NCBI GenBank assembly: GCA_037577475.1 | Contig: CM075203.1 | Location: 21,792,897-21,856,896 of the forward strand | DNA from: Chaunax sp. Z400 | Lineage: Eukaryota > Chordata > Actinopteri > Lophiiformes > Chaunacidae | Length of the DNA stretch: 64,000 bases | Direction: 5' to 3' | Shown here: positions 1 to 12,199 of the stretch, in pieces | Position numbering within the stretch: the stretch's first letter is position 1 | Layout of the letters: each line of letters begins with the position of its first letter | Program-made: the position numbers and the translations under genes | The notes under the pieces: model-generated | Database searches by the model: none | What the model was told of the DNA's origin: nothing | What the model saw: the letters and a program-made list of their open reading frames with translations, nothing else

Positions 1-274
1 TGAACTGCCCACAGTGAGCTGGTCCATAATAAGTCCACTGTAGGAACCTGCTGATCACAACAGTTTTACAGCACTCAGCTGATAGAGGAACATGACTGCT
101 GGGTTTCTCAAACTACGGCACAGGACTGTAAATGGGACACAGGCTGCTCCTGCTGGGTCCCATATGAGAGGAGTAGCAGTATGTTTGAATACACCTGTCT
201 GACAGGACAACATGATAAATGTCTGATTGAGACCAGAGGTTTCAAAAGTTCAACAGCACCACTCTACATACTGA

Positions 275-515
275 CCACACTGTGTCCATCCCATAATATA
301 CATGTAGAGAAGAACAACACATGAGATTAGATTCTCTTTACTTCACCACACTGTGTCCATCCCATAATATACATGTAGAGAAGAACAACACATGAGATTA
401 GATTCTCTTTACTTCACCACACTGTGTCCATCCCATAATATACATGTAGAGAAGAACAACACATGAGATTAGATTCTCTTTACTTCACCACACTGTGTCC
501 ATCCCATAATAACCA
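275..515. repeat. 71-bp tandem repeat, about 3.3 copies
   Basis: The phrase CTGTGTCCATCCCATAATA recurs at 280, 351, 422 and 493, an exact 71-bp period, and the copies are nearly identical. It lies upstream of the MHC class I exons, either in an intron or in the 5' flank. No coding potential is seen. Confidence 0.95.
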
Positions 516-1274
516 TAGAGTCAATTAATCAATTGGTTGATCAACAGGAAATTGATTGATAGAAATGTAAATAATGAAATGTAAATGTTTTGTTCCAGTA
601 AAATGAGAAACACTTTGTAGTTGAATCAGGACACACAGACTGCCTCCCAGTGTCCATACTGGTCCTGATGGTGTGTCTTATTGGGACCAGTTGTAGTAAC
701 ACACTGCTGAACTGGACACACTGTCCTGGTGGAGCAGGTGGAGTCTATGACTCATCCTGGACTCAAAGTGTCCTTCAGTGGAAGCTTCTAGAGCAGCTTC
801 AGGACAGTCTAGTCTGTAGTTTGTCACAGGACCAGGATGTTGTTGGACTGGTCCACTGGCTGCAGAGTCTCAGTGGTGTAATGTTCAGTCCAGGATCAGG
901 TTTAATGTGTGTCTGCTAGTCAGGACTCCACCTCAGTTTGTGTTCCTGCAGCTCACATGAAGCCACAACACCTGGAACAGTGGAGATAAAGTGTTGGTCT
1001 CAGTGGAGTCAGTGTGTCTCTGTGGTCAAACACAGGATATGAACTGTGTTTCCCAGCAGCCTCTCTGCCTCTCTAGAAGACGTCCACTCTGTCCAGATGA
1101 TGATTGGCTGTGAGTGGCCTCCGTGGAGCCAATAAGAGCAGGAGGTGTAGGTCCTCTGTGTTGGTGTGTGTGGATCAGTGTGTCTCTGTGGTGAAGATGT
1201 GATATCAGCTGATGAGAGATGACTGGACTGAGATCTCACTCTGGTTTACTGTAGTCTCTGTCTCTGTCTCTCAG
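516..1274. other. Non-coding stretch before the MHC alpha-2 exon
   Basis: This stretch should be the intron between the alpha-1 and alpha-2 exons if the gene is complete. I looked for an alpha-1 domain here and in bases 1-275 and found none. The open frame at 650-919 starts with a hydrophobic run but resembles no MHC or Ig domain and has no convincing splice sites. The polypyrimidine tract and acceptor of the alpha-2 exon end at 1274. Confidence 0.5.
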
Positions 1275-4200
1275 ATGTCCACATTTTACAGTGGATGTAT
1301 GGCTGTGAGTGGGATGATGAGACTGGAGAGGTTACTGGTTTTCGTCAGCATGGTTATGATGGAGAAGACTTCATAGCACTGGACCTGAAGACAGAGACAT
1401 GGATCGCTGCCAAACCTCAGGCTGTCATCACCAAACGCAAGTGGGATCATGACAGAGCGAGGATGAGATACCTGAAGTATTACTACACCCAGCGCTGTCC
1501 TGAGTGGCTGAAGAAGTATTTGGACTATGGGAGGAGCTCTCTGCTGAGAACAGGTAGAGTCACATGACCTGATGGAGTTTAATGGATACAACATTCTTCA
1601 TATTTCTCTTGTGTTTCTAACCAACAGTAACATCACAATAAATATGAACCAACACACAGAGACCCACTTTGTGTCTGTTTACACACATTTCTCTTTGTCT
1701 CAGCTTCTCTCTCACCTCTCTTCATCTCTGCCTCTCTCTCTCTCTCTTTACCTCCATTTTCTCTCTTTTTCTCTGCTGTGTTTCTGTCTGTCTCACTTTC
1801 TCTCTCTCTCTCTCTGTCTTTGTCACACTCACTGTCCTCCTCCCCCTTTCTAATCTATCTCACCCCCTCACCTCTCTTCACCTGTCTTTTCCTCCTCTGT
1901 CCCTCCCTTCTTTTCTCAGTTACTCTCCACTGAGGTTTGTTGTCATTGCTTACATGTGTGTATCTAGTGTTTGTTACTCAAACATTTCAAAGTCCTTCCA
2001 TCAAACAGGAGTGATAATAAACAGTGAATACTAATAAAGAAGCTCTAAAGTGTCTTTGTCTCTCCTCTCCAGAGCTTCCCTCAGTGTCTCTCCTCCAGAA
2101 GACTCCCTCCTCTCCAGTCAGCTGCCACGCTACAGGTTTCTACCCCGACAGAGCCGCACTCTTCTGGAGGAAAGATGGAGAGGAGCTTCATGAGGACGTG
2201 GAGCACGGAGAGATCCTCCCCAACCATGATGGGACCTTCCAGATGAGTGTTGACCTGAACCTTTCATCAGTGTCACCTGAAGACTGGAGGAGGTACGACT
2301 GTGTGTTTCAGCGCTCTGGTGTGGAGGACGACTTGGTCACCAGACTGGACAAAGAAGAGATCTGGACCAACTGGGGTAAGACTGGGATCAGAAGTGATGA
2401 ACGTGGGAAACACTCATTTATTTCACTAATAGTCCTACAGTTCATGCATTTTTATGTGTGTTGGAGAGAAGTTTAGTTTGTGTTCTATTGTTTTGTGTTC
2501 AATTATTTCATGTAGTTTTTCTGTCTAATTTTAGGGCTTAGATAATCAATAAACCAATCCACATGTCCACCTCTGGACCCTGACAAAGGTATCAGCAGGT
2601 CCCTGAAAAGGTGTAAAGTGTTGGAATAAATGATTGTTGTTCAGCATTATTTCTTCTTTTTGTGGAGGCTGTCCAGTGTTTACTTAGCTTTGATTCCTAC
2701 AGAACAATGTCAGTAATTAAGGACATGAAACTTCATTTCCTCAGTCAAGGAGGTTCTGATTGGACCTGCATCTGTTTGTTTGTTTGTTTGTTTGTTTGTT
2801 TGTTAGCAGGATGATACAAACACTACTGAATGATGACCATGAAACCTGGAGGGGTGGACATGGGTCAGATATCAACGCCTTCAGTTAGATGGGCAGATAC
2901 ATTCATTTTTAGAACACTCCTTTGTGTTGTGAAATCAGCGTTTGTCACCATTTTCCTTCATTTGTCCATAAATTGTGATGTAAAAAGTCTCATATTTATG
3001 ATGTTGATCATTTATGTTATCAGACCACTTCCCTTTTCTTTTCTTCCTCCATTCTAAGAGTTAGACAGACGTGTGTAGGATTGTTCAGCCTTGGCAGAGG
3101 GATGCACCTTTCCAACTGTTTGGTAGTTTGAAATCAAACTTGAGTTTTTAGATCTCTTTGTCAGACCCACTGTAACCATTTTAACATGTAACAACAGATG
3201 AGACATTTTAGGGACTATTAGTTTGAAGATGAGTAGATTTAGTAGAATGATTTAATCACTGGATGAATGTATGGATCTGTACATTAGTCACAATACAGTT
3301 TATGGGCCAAGTATGGTGCCAGTCTAAAAGGAATTAGAATATGATCGTCAGAAGCTCTGACTGAGCCACGAACCAACATAAGGGACAGAAACCAACATGA
3401 CATGGAGCTAAACAAAGACAACAAAGCTCGACCAGGATAAAGCAGCAGAGATAGAGTCATGATGTCCAGACAAGTAGAGCTAAAAACATGAACAGAATGT
3501 CATCATATAATGTTAGAATATAATATACAGAATAATAATGACAGGAACATAACAGCAACCATCAAACATGTAGTGTCTGTATTCAGGATTGTTCTGCTGG
3601 GAATATGGATGTTCTTCTCTGAGCGGCTTCATCTGTGCAGGTTGTGACTTTTTGTTGTTGTTTTCTGCTCAACAGAGGAGCCCATTAACGTGACCTTCAT
3701 CATCATCATCATCATCGCCGCAGTGGTTCTTGCTCTCGTCCCCATCGCTGCCATTGGATTGAAGGTTTACAAAAAGAAGACAGGTGAGGGACCCAAACAG
3801 AAACGGTCTCTTTTTCCTGGCTGTGATTTTAGACTTGGACCTGATGCTTTTATTCAACGTGAAGCAAACTTCAGTTCCCAGAGCATCAAAGTGTGTTCGA
3901 ACAACAGGAAGTGGTGTCAGGCTCAGAGTCACAGTGTCATGATGACATGACTACAGAAGACAAAGTCATGTTTCAGTTCAATGTTCATTATTATTCTATG
4001 TTGATGTCCTGTTCTTCATAGACTCTGTTTAACAGCAGTTTACTCTGACCAAACCCACTTCTGTTTTATTTCAGTGTGTTACTGGTAAAACACTCACATA
4101 CATTCATGTCACTGGAAGCCTGACTGACAGTTTGATGACATGAACAAATACTTTAAGGTAGTTAGTGGCTCACAGGCAGAGAGAGCAGTCACACCGTTTT

Positions 4201-4417
4201 CTGACTGTGTTGTAGATCATATTAAATACATTAAAGGTGGGGTTTTCTATTGGAATCATCTTTGTTTCACTTTATTTCTTGTGAAGGAGCATAAAGGTCA
4301 AACTGTGAAGAAGGAATTGTCAGCAGTGAAATGATTTGTCTTTGTTTTCCAGCTGAATGTCCTCCATCTCCTGACGACAGCTCTGAGCTCTCTGAGAGAC
4401 TGAAGCCAGAGGCCTGA
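1275..4417 (+). CDS. MHC class I alpha chain, 3' part (alpha-2, alpha-3, TM and cytoplasmic exons)
   Basis: This would be a peptide-presenting membrane glycoprotein that pairs with beta-2-microglobulin at the cell surface. Exons seen: alpha-2 1275-1553, alpha-3 2073-2375, transmembrane 3676-3783, cytoplasmic 4353-4417. All have AG/GT borders and phase-1 junctions, and together they read without interruption to a TGA at 4415. Alpha-2 has the MYGCEWDDETGEV start, the paired cysteines (YGC and TQRCPEW), and ITKRKW, which keeps the Thr-Lys-Trp set that holds the peptide C terminus in classical molecules. Alpha-3 is an Ig C1 domain with SCHATGFYP and YDCVF cysteines. The TM exon has FIIIIIIAAVVLALVPIA followed by basic KVYKKKT. 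The tail is short and acidic. The leader and alpha-1 exons are not in the window, so the gene is either cut by the edge or truncated. The domains fit the teleost U lineage, but the individual gene cannot be named. Confidence 0.93.
2745..3120 (+). repeat. Interspersed 'AAGGAGGTT' family repeat in an MHC intron
   Basis: The stretch starts with CAAGGAGGTTCTGATTGG, runs through a (TTTG)n tract into TTAGCAGGATGAT, and ends near CCTTGGCAGAGGGATGCACC. The same start and end phrases recur at 12242-12290, 24386-25245, 36500-36610, 43593-43735 and 44174-44310, which makes this a dispersed family. It sits in the intron between the alpha-3 and TM exons. Its class is not certain. Confidence 0.6.
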
Positions 4418-5939
4418 TGACAAACACACCACCCTGAACACAGTGAGTGGCTTCATATGGGACAGGAACACCTGGTGGTAAACAAAGCCATCTTAAACCA
4501 TGTGTAGAAGAACCTTCTGAGATGGTGTGTTTATTCACTGGAAAAAAGAAAACCTTTGCCTTTCAGTTGGTTTTCCACAACAAAGGTGAAGCTGTTTAAT
4601 CTGAAGTGAAGTGAGATTATTAAGAGAAAGACACAGATGCTTTCAGAAACCTTCACATCAGCAGGTCACAGAGGGTCATATTAAAAAGTCTCATATTAAC
4701 CTGGAGAAAAACAGTGACAACAATTGATGAAACTGTGTTGAACCAAATTCAAACCGACGACTTCAGAGTCACAGCAGGTCAACACTTGTTTTAGAAAATG
4801 TTCACATTCAATGACTCTATCTGGGAGATTTAAGGTCCAAACCGTTCTGTAAATATGTGTTTTTTATGGTCCATGATTTAGTTTTCTGTTTGATGTCATC
4901 TTTTTCTTTTTGTCTCTTTAGGTTTATGGATTCATTTTGCTCTGGAACAAGGACTGGTGTCACCACATTGTCCTGTTTGAACTGGGAATTCACTGGTCAT
5001 TCATCCCAATATGAACTGATTAAATACATCAGGGTTGAGAATCTAGTGATAGATTATTGATTGGATTATAAAGACAACGTTAACAAATATATAACAAACA
5101 TTATCAAACTTAAAAGGTGACATTGAAATATTTTGAGGATCATTTTTCTCACCTGGAGACATAAAACAGGATATTTCAAAGAATGAATCATCACAGCTCT
5201 CTTCATACAGACATAATCAGTTTAAATATGAGCTGATCTAAAACAGATCCACCATAATTCAAGTGTAATACTTCTGCTGTTGGCTTGTTTCTTTGTTTTT
5301 GCATTCCCATTCTCATATTTGTCCTCCTAGGCTCTGGTGATTTGATGCTACCTGGAGATAAGAGATATGTGACGACCACTAGAGAGTCGTCTCTACTGAT
5401 TCTACTCAGAAAGCCTTTCTTTGCTTCTCTAATCAGCCACATCCTAAAAGCTGCTGAATAACGTGGACACTAAATAGTTTGTAGCTGTCAGTGTCAGTGT
5501 TTGTCTGTCTGTGTGACTCCAGCTGATGAACTGGACTCCACCTTTCTCCCACTGCTTACTGGCTTTGACTCCAGTCCCCTGTGACTCTCAGCAGGAGAAG
5601 CAGGACAGGACCTGGATGGGTGGACTTTTGTATCACTGTGGTGAATTATCTGGATTGTAATTCATTGGACACATGTTTCCATCTGGTTACAGCTACGTCT
5701 CTAAATGATCAGCTGATTTATTTCCACTAAATGTACAGCAGTGATAGGTTGTATCAGTGAGGACCAACACTATGCAAACATACACAACATTTAAACAACC
5801 AACAAAATTCATTTGACAGTTGTGTAAATAGTTTGTTTGTTATTTCTTTAAAAGGAGTGAAAAGATTTAGTTTTGATTCCAACCTGGTTGAAGTAAATAA
5901 TGAGTATTTTCTCTATTAATCAGGAGTTTGTTGATTTTT
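4418..5939. other. MHC class I 3' UTR and flank, no further gene
   Basis: After the TGA at 4415-4417 the sequence is AT-rich and has no open frame resembling a known domain. The first part is probably the 3' untranslated region, but I could not assign a poly(A) site. The left end of the following Tc1 element cannot be placed exactly, because no left terminal inverted repeat was found. Confidence 0.5.
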
Positions 5940-7391
5940 CTTCATGATATCCATATTTTTATCCGTGGTTGTGGGCTGTTTTATGCCAAGTGTGGTCTGT
6001 TCCCTCATTACTTCAAGACAAATGATGCAGATAAAACGTCTGGAGTTGATTTCAAGTGTTGAATTTGCATTTGGTAGCTGTTTGACGGGAGCTATCAATA
6101 TGAAGTCCAATGAGGTATCAATGCAAGTGAAGGAGGTCATCATTAGGCTGAAAAAAATAAAACTATCCGAGAGATAGCAAAAACTTTAGTAGGGGCCAAA
6201 TCAACAATTTGGTACGTTCTTAAAAAGAAAGAATGCACTGACAAACTCCGCAACATCAAAAGACCTGGAAGACCACAGAAGACAACTAAAGTGGATGATC
6301 ACAGAATCCTTTCCAAGGTGAAGAAAAACCCCTTCACAACATCTAGACTAGTCAAGAATACTCTGAAGGCGATCGACATATCATTGTCAAAGTCTACAAT
6401 CAAGAGACGCCTTCATGAATGGAAATACAGAGGGTTTACAAACCACTGCAAACCACTGGTAACATTCAAGAACAGGAAGCCCAGATTAGACTTTGCCAGA
6501 AAACATCTAAAAAACCCTCCCCAGTTCTGGAATCAGATTCTTTGGACAGATGAAACCAAGATAAACTTGTACCAGAATGATGGGAAGAGAAAAGTATGGA
6601 GAAGGAAAGGAACAGCTCATGATCCAAAGCAAACCACATCGTCTGTCAAACATGGTGGAGGCAGTGTTATGGCATGGGCATGTATGGCTGCCAATGGACC
6701 GGGCTCACTGGTGTTTATTGATGATGTGACTGCTGACAGAAGTAGCAAGATGAATTCTGAAGTGTATAGAGCTATACTGTGCTCACATTCAGCCAAATGC
6801 TGCTAAACTAATAGGACAGCACTTCACAGTACAGATGGATAATGACCCAAAACATACTGCAAAAGCAACCCAAGAGTTTCTGAAGGCAAAGAAATGGCAT
6901 ATTCTTCAATGGCCAAGTCAGTCACCTGATGTCAACCCAATAGAGCAGGCTTTTCAGTTATTGAAGACAAAACGGAAGGAGGAAAGACCCACAAACAAGC
7001 AGCGACTGAAGGCGGCTGCAGTAAAGGCCTGGCAAAGCATCTCCAGGGAGGAAACTCAGAATTTGATGATGTCCATGGGATCCAGACTTCAGGCAGTCAT
7101 TGACTGCAAAGGATTTTCATCCAAGTATTAAAAACTACTGTTATACTTATAATTATGTTAGTTTGTCCAAATACTTTTGAGCCCCTGATAATGGAGGTAC
7201 TCTGAATAAAATGGCTGTAATTCCTAAATGGTAAATGCCATATTTTTGTGAAACCCCTAAATTAAAGCTGAAAGTTCACACTTCAGTCACATCTTGATTT
7301 TGTTTATTAAAATCCATTGTGGTGGTGTATAGAGGCAAAATGATAAAAAAAATAGTGTCATAGTCCAAATAATTATGGACCTAACTGTATA
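5940..7391 (+). mobile_element. Tc1/mariner-type DNA transposon, decayed
   Basis: A transposase reading frame is followed by a 3' flank that ends TTATGGACCTAACTGTATA, the usual terminal sequence of this Tc1 group. A matching inverted repeat was not found on the left, so the left end is probably lost or heavily diverged. The left coordinate is approximate and marks where sequence typical of the family's 5' leader begins. Confidence 0.85.
6100..7131 (+). pseudogene. Tc1-like transposase (DD34E), frameshifted
   Basis: This was a cut-and-paste transposase. The N-terminal DNA-binding part begins at the ATG at 6100 and shifts frame near 6165. RPGRPQKT, the GRPR-like hinge, follows at about 6260. 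The main block at 6291-6806 has WTDET with the first catalytic Asp and KHGGGSVMAWACMA. A second frameshift near 6776 moves into the frame holding MDNDPKHTAKA and NPIEQAF. Asp (of DND) to Glu has 34 residues between, the DD34E spacing of Tc1 elements. The frame closes after CKGFSSKY at 7131. All three catalytic acids survive, but at least two frame breaks mean no active protein. The copy is inactive and has no link to the neighbouring host gene. Confidence 0.9.
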
Positions 7392-8324
7392 TAGCACTGT
7401 GCTAACAATAATTAATATAAGGCCAACTCAAGCCCCCTTTCTCTCTGATTCCACTACTCTATGCTGTGACTCTTCTGCTGCTGTGGATGGACTTTCAGTG
7501 TAGTTGTAGATCCGTTGTCTGACTGAGTACTGATAACATGCTGATAACATGCTGGACAATGCAAACAGGACTGGACCATATCAATAGAATCAATAGAAAC
7601 GATTTTTGAAGATGATTTTGTGAATATTTCGTGAAAGCGCCAAAAGCCATCCCAACAATATTGTTAATATATTGACAGAGTTATTTGTCAAAAATAACCT
7701 GATATTTGATTTTGTCCATATTGCCTGGCTCTACTTGCCACTTTTGTCTGCCACATGTTTAGAGAATTATGCTTGTGCAATTGTCATGACAAGGGCATAA
7801 AAATAATTTTTTAAGCAAAGGTCAAGGGGTTTGAATACAAACCTTGGAGATGGCCACCATGAGGCATCTTATTTTTCTTCCAGCCACCCCACTTTTGCAT
7901 TGAAAGATCACCATCATGCATGGAGAGTACCGGTCGAACTCAGCAAAGAATGAAGACAGCATAGGTACAGTTGATATGTGCAGGAACTCCTTATCGATCT
8001 GAAAAACATTAACAATGCACAACAATGAACCACTGTCATGACTACAAAAACACCACTGCAAGAGGCACCACAAGCCCAGCGGACGAAGAAACCCACACCA
8101 CAACCAAAAGGCTGCAGTACGGATTCCCCAATCCACCCGAGCCAGAGCGACCCCCACAGCGGCACTCCCACGGCCACGATTACAGCCCCCGGCATGAGCG
8201 GCCCCCAAGTGAGGACACACCAGAGGACAAAAACTAATAAAAATAAACAGATAGGGTAAATAAATTAAAATCAATCAAAATAAAAACTCTATACAGAAGG
8301 AAATGAGAGGATAAGAGCATGAAA
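7392..8324. other. Intergenic, no gene recognised
   Basis: The stretch is AT-rich on the left. A GC-richer patch at about 8040-8200 opens short frames on both strands, with Thr/Pro-rich translations and no recognisable domain. I see nothing to annotate as a gene. Confidence 0.5.
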
Positions 8325-8560
8325 TAAAATAATAATAATGATACCTTTATTAGTCCCACATGGGGAAATTCTTTCTCTGCATTTGACCCATCCCTGAGGA
8401 GCAGTGGGCTGCCACTACACGCGGCGCCCGGGGAGCAAATTGGGGTTCAGTATCTTGGCTCAAGGATACTTCAACTTGTGGACTTGCAGGGGCTGAGGAT
8501 CGAACCACCGACCTTTTGTTCCGTGAACGACCGCTCTACCCCTGAGCCACAGCCGCCCCG
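8325..8560 (-). repeat. tRNA-derived SINE
   Basis: Read on the minus strand, the element starts GGGGCGGCTGTGGCTCAGGG. It has a Pol III A-box-like TGGCTCAGGGGTAGAGC followed by a B-box GGTTCGATCC, then a body, and ends in an (ATT)n tail at about 8325-8342. This is the tRNA-head layout of widespread teleost SINEs. Related heads are at about 22430-22532 and 53870-53955. Confidence 0.85.
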
Positions 8561-8744
8561 AAATGAAATACTAAGAGAGGATGTGTGTTAAGATGAGTAA
8601 GAATAGAAAATAAAAAGTATTAAAAGGAAAACAGTACAACACATAAAATAAGTTAAAAATATTAAAATGATATACCAACTAGTAAAACAGTAAAACTAAC
8701 AGTAAAAATAACTAAATAGTCGATAGATAAATAAATAAATAAGT

Positions 8745-9620
8745 AAAATTTAGTTAAAAGCCTGACTAAAAAGGTAGGTCTTGAGTTTGCCTTTAAAAGT
8801 ATCAACACTCTCTGCTGCCCTCAGGTCCTCAGGTTCCACAGATGTGGGGCGTAATAATTAAAAGATGCCTCGCCATGTGTTTTTGTCAGGACTTTAGGAA
8901 TTATTAAAAGACCTACCTGAGGGTCCTAGAGGGTTCACAAGATAAAGGCAACTCATAAATAACTAGGACCAAGACCGCTAGTAAAGCTAGTAAAAGGATC
9001 TGAAAATCAATTCTGAAAATCACAGGAAGCCAATGCAGAGATTTTTTTTTTTTTTTTAATTGGTGTGATGTGTGCTCTCATTCTGGTCCTCGTCAGCACA
9101 CGAGCAGCTGAGTTTTGTAGTAACTGTAATTGGGAAATATGTTTCTTAGGAAGACCAGAAAGTAGAGCATTGCAATAATCAATCCGACAAGTAATAAAAG
9201 CATGCATTAGCATCTCTGTGTTGGTTTGGGAGAGAAATGGTCGCACCCAGGCAATGTTCTTCAGATGATAAAATGCCATTTTCATTACAGTCCTAATGTG
9301 TGGCTCGAAACTGAAATCCGAGTCAATATGACTCCGAGGTTTCTTACTTGTTTACATGGATTTGGAGCCAGTGCTTGCAGTTTTGGGTGAAGTTTTTCTC
9401 TCTGAGTTTCAGGCCTGATAATCAAGACTTCAGTTTTGTCCTGGTTGAGCTGAAGGAAGTTATCTGCCATCCATGACTTGACGTCTGAAATACAGTTAAA
9501 AAGGGTGTCAATTGGCCCTGAGTCATCAGGAGACACAGCAATGTACAGCTGTGTATCATCAGCATAACTATGGAAGTTTATGCTGTGTCTCCTGATGAAG
9601 CTTCCAAGTGGTAGCATGTA
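8745..9620 (-). mobile_element. L2/Rex-like LINE remnant, reverse transcriptase part
   Basis: On the minus strand, 9617-9285 encodes FHSYADDTQLYIAV, the reverse transcriptase motif with the catalytic Ala-Asp-Asp, followed by the MADNFLQLNQDKTEVL segment. After a frameshift, 9285-9007 gives RIDYCNALLSGLPKK and NSAARVLTRTR. Beyond a poly-T interruption near 9045 a further block has APHLWNLRTLRAAESVDTFK and ends at about 8745 (KTYLFSQAFN then stop). The upstream endonuclease is missing, so the copy is 5'-truncated. The clade name is inferred from the motif style. Confidence 0.85.
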
Positions 9621-11000
9621 AAGATTAAAAAGTGTTGGACCACAAGCTGTAGTAGGTGAATAATAATGAAATAATATCTCTGCACTGAAAATATTTTAGA
9701 AAAATAGAATAAGAATAGAATGGAATTTCAAACAAAAATAATGGAATTTATGCCTGTAATCAGGCATAAAAATTCAAAATGGCATTCTGCGTTTGTGTAT
9801 CCATGGATACACAGGTGTCATCAAGACTATTCGGTAAGAACTGAATCCATAGATGCGGGATTACGTCATAAGTAATAACACCGTAAAGAAAGCTGGCTTC
9901 CGTCATAGAGAAAAGTTGTGTACCATAAGTCCGTTTGTCAAACAAGATTCATCGTTTGAACAAACATCAAAGAGCGCTAGTTTTAGCGTTCACGGATAAT
10001 TGTTCATTTACTCCATATGGAATCCAGATCAACGTTTTCAGCAGCGATGAACATGCAAGGAGACACAACCGTCATGGTATACAGCCAAAGTATACAAAAG
10101 GATTAGAAGGTAAATGTTTGACTTGTTGAACTTCGGTAAAGTTGGACAGATAATCACAGCTTCACACTTACAAACGACGTCTCTGTCTTACCGTAGTGAA
10201 GCAGACAACCTAGGTTTTCTTACCTCAGATTATTTTTTTACACCGTACTGAATACTTCCACTACTATACTGTGTATACATTATACCTTCTACTTAACCTG
10301 TACTATATAAAAGTATATAAATATAATTTCTGAAGTATCGACTGACTCATTTGTTTCTAGTTAATGAAATAATGTTTCAGTCATGCCACAACTTTTTTCT
10401 AATACAGATTTTCTTTTGTGGTTTATTTTCTATTTAAAAGAAAAGAAAATCTCAAAGACATACATGCAGTTTCTGTGTGAGTGTATGAAGATTGGTGAAA
10501 CTGACTGCAATGCAAGGGGGGCGCCAGCTAAAATCTTGCCTAGGGCATCAAATTGGTCAGGGCCAGCACTGCCCATCATGATCCAGATGTGTTCACTTCA
10601 ACTGTTTTAGAAGGAGACATCTCAAAAAGGTATCATTATCAGTTCTGTAGACGATATGTTTAGGGCCTAGGAAGATTAGATTAGATTTTGAGTCAGATCT
10701 GGATGCAGATCCAGGAAGTTCTACAAGGGGGGTTTGGCTCAGAGGACGGTTCCCAGTGCATAACTCAAAAACTGTTCAATATGTTTTCACAAAAACATGT
10801 ACAGGTCTCTCATGTACTGGAGAGGTGCTCTTTTGATATTTTGGGAATTTCAAGCATTTTATTTATTATTTTATCTGATATTGTATTGAACTTTTTCTCT
10901 AATATACAATTTACAAGAATCACAATTAACTTATTGATTCCACATTACCGAGTATTGCTGAATACTAGTAATAATACATTATACTACATAATACATTCGG
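9621..11000. other. Intergenic, no gene recognised
   Basis: Short AT-rich frames only, with no recognisable domain, splice-site series or RNA gene. Low-level palindromic AT repeats occur at about 9730-9790. The region separates two LINE remnants of opposite orientation. Confidence 0.4.
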
Positions 11001-11004
11001 CTAT

Positions 11005-12135
11005 ATTACCTACCTACAGAGTTCAAACACGTGATCGTGCTTGGAGTTGCTCAACCACAGTCCTTCCTCATCATCTCTGAGGACTTTTATCATGCTTCCC
11101 TGTCCTCCACTCTCCCCACATTTAAACAGTACGTCACATGCAACACCAGGGAACATAAAACACTGGACCTACTGCCAACACCAAGGAGGCATACAGCCCA
11201 TCCCCTCTCCCCCAGCTTGGTCGTTCAGATCACAACCTGGTTCACCACCTCCCTGTCTATAAGCCCATGGTGAAGAAACACACACCAGTGAAGAAAACCA
11301 TCAGGATATGGACAGAGGAGGAGAGTGAGAAACTAAGGGACTGTTTTACATCCACAGACTGGGATATGCTCTGTGCACCACATGGGGAGAACATTGATGG
11401 TCTGACTCACTGCATCACTGACTACATCAACTTCTGTGTGGAAAACTCTGTACCAGCCAGAACTGTACGGTGTTTTCCAAACAATAAACCATGGGTCACC
11501 CCGGATATAAAGGCCCTTCTAAATGAGAAGAAGAGGGCTTTTAGGTCTGGGGACAAGGTGATGTAGAAGAGGATCCAAAAAGACCTTAAAAAGAAGATCA
11601 GAGAGGGGAGGGATGCATACAGGAGGAAGATGGAGGAGCGACTGCAGCAGAACAATGTGAGAGGTCTGGAGAAGGCTGAAAGTCATCTCGGGTCATAACA
11701 TGAGCAGCAGGAGAGGTCCAGAATCTAGTGATCAGGGTTGGGCAAATTAAATCAATTCTTTAATCGATTTGATTCTTCTTCCTCCCCCACTCACCAGAGT
11801 ACGGACCAGTCGTGTCCCAGTGTGTCCCAGCCAGGCCCTCTCTGGCTACCTAACACCTCAGCTGCAGCCTTACCGCCCCCCTCCTCCCACCTCTCCCCAA
11901 CCTCCCCTCCCCCTGCACCGACCAACTGGAGCCACCACCCACTGCCAACCCCACTCTCTCCATAACACTAGATCAGGTGAGGAGAGAATTCAGAAGAATT
12001 AGACCAAGGAAGGCTGCAGGTCCAGACGGCATCACCTCCAGGCTGCTCAGAGATTGTGCAGACCAGCTATGTAAGGTAGCTGTGCATCTGTACAACCTCA
12101 GCCTCAGTCTGGAGAGGGTCCCTGTACTGTGTAAA
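11005..12135 (+). mobile_element. Non-LTR retrotransposon (LINE) fragment: endonuclease end to start of RT
   Basis: The fragment begins in the last part of an apurinic endonuclease domain: EDFYHASLSSTLPTFKQYV stands where the family has a DFNHASLSS-type motif. It then has the linker CITDYINFCVENSVPARTVR and NNKPWVTPDIKALLNEKK (11267-11566). After stops and indels, the N-terminal RT motif RPRKAAGPDGITSRLLRDC appears at about 12000-12060. It breaks off after LSLERVPVL near 12130. Several frameshifts make it a dead copy. It belongs to the jockey/L2/CR1 group by motif style, with the exact family unknown. Confidence 0.85.
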
Positions 12136-12199
12136 TTGCAAAGATTTTGTTTTAACTTTTCCTGTCAAACTTTCTAATGACTTAATTCAGAGGTTTTCA

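Noticed and set aside
650..919. 89-codon frame upstream of the MHC exons, considered as alpha-1 or leader
   Set aside because: No alpha-1 motifs, no matching donor in phase, and the hydrophobic start is not followed by a class I sequence.
7822..8274. 150-codon minus-strand frame and overlapping frames
   Set aside because: Low-complexity hydrophobic translation with competing frames on the other strand and no family resemblance.
8330..8560. Possible true tRNA gene from the A and B boxes
   Set aside because: The head continues into a SINE body with an (ATT)n tail, related copies occur elsewhere, and the cloverleaf is not well kept.
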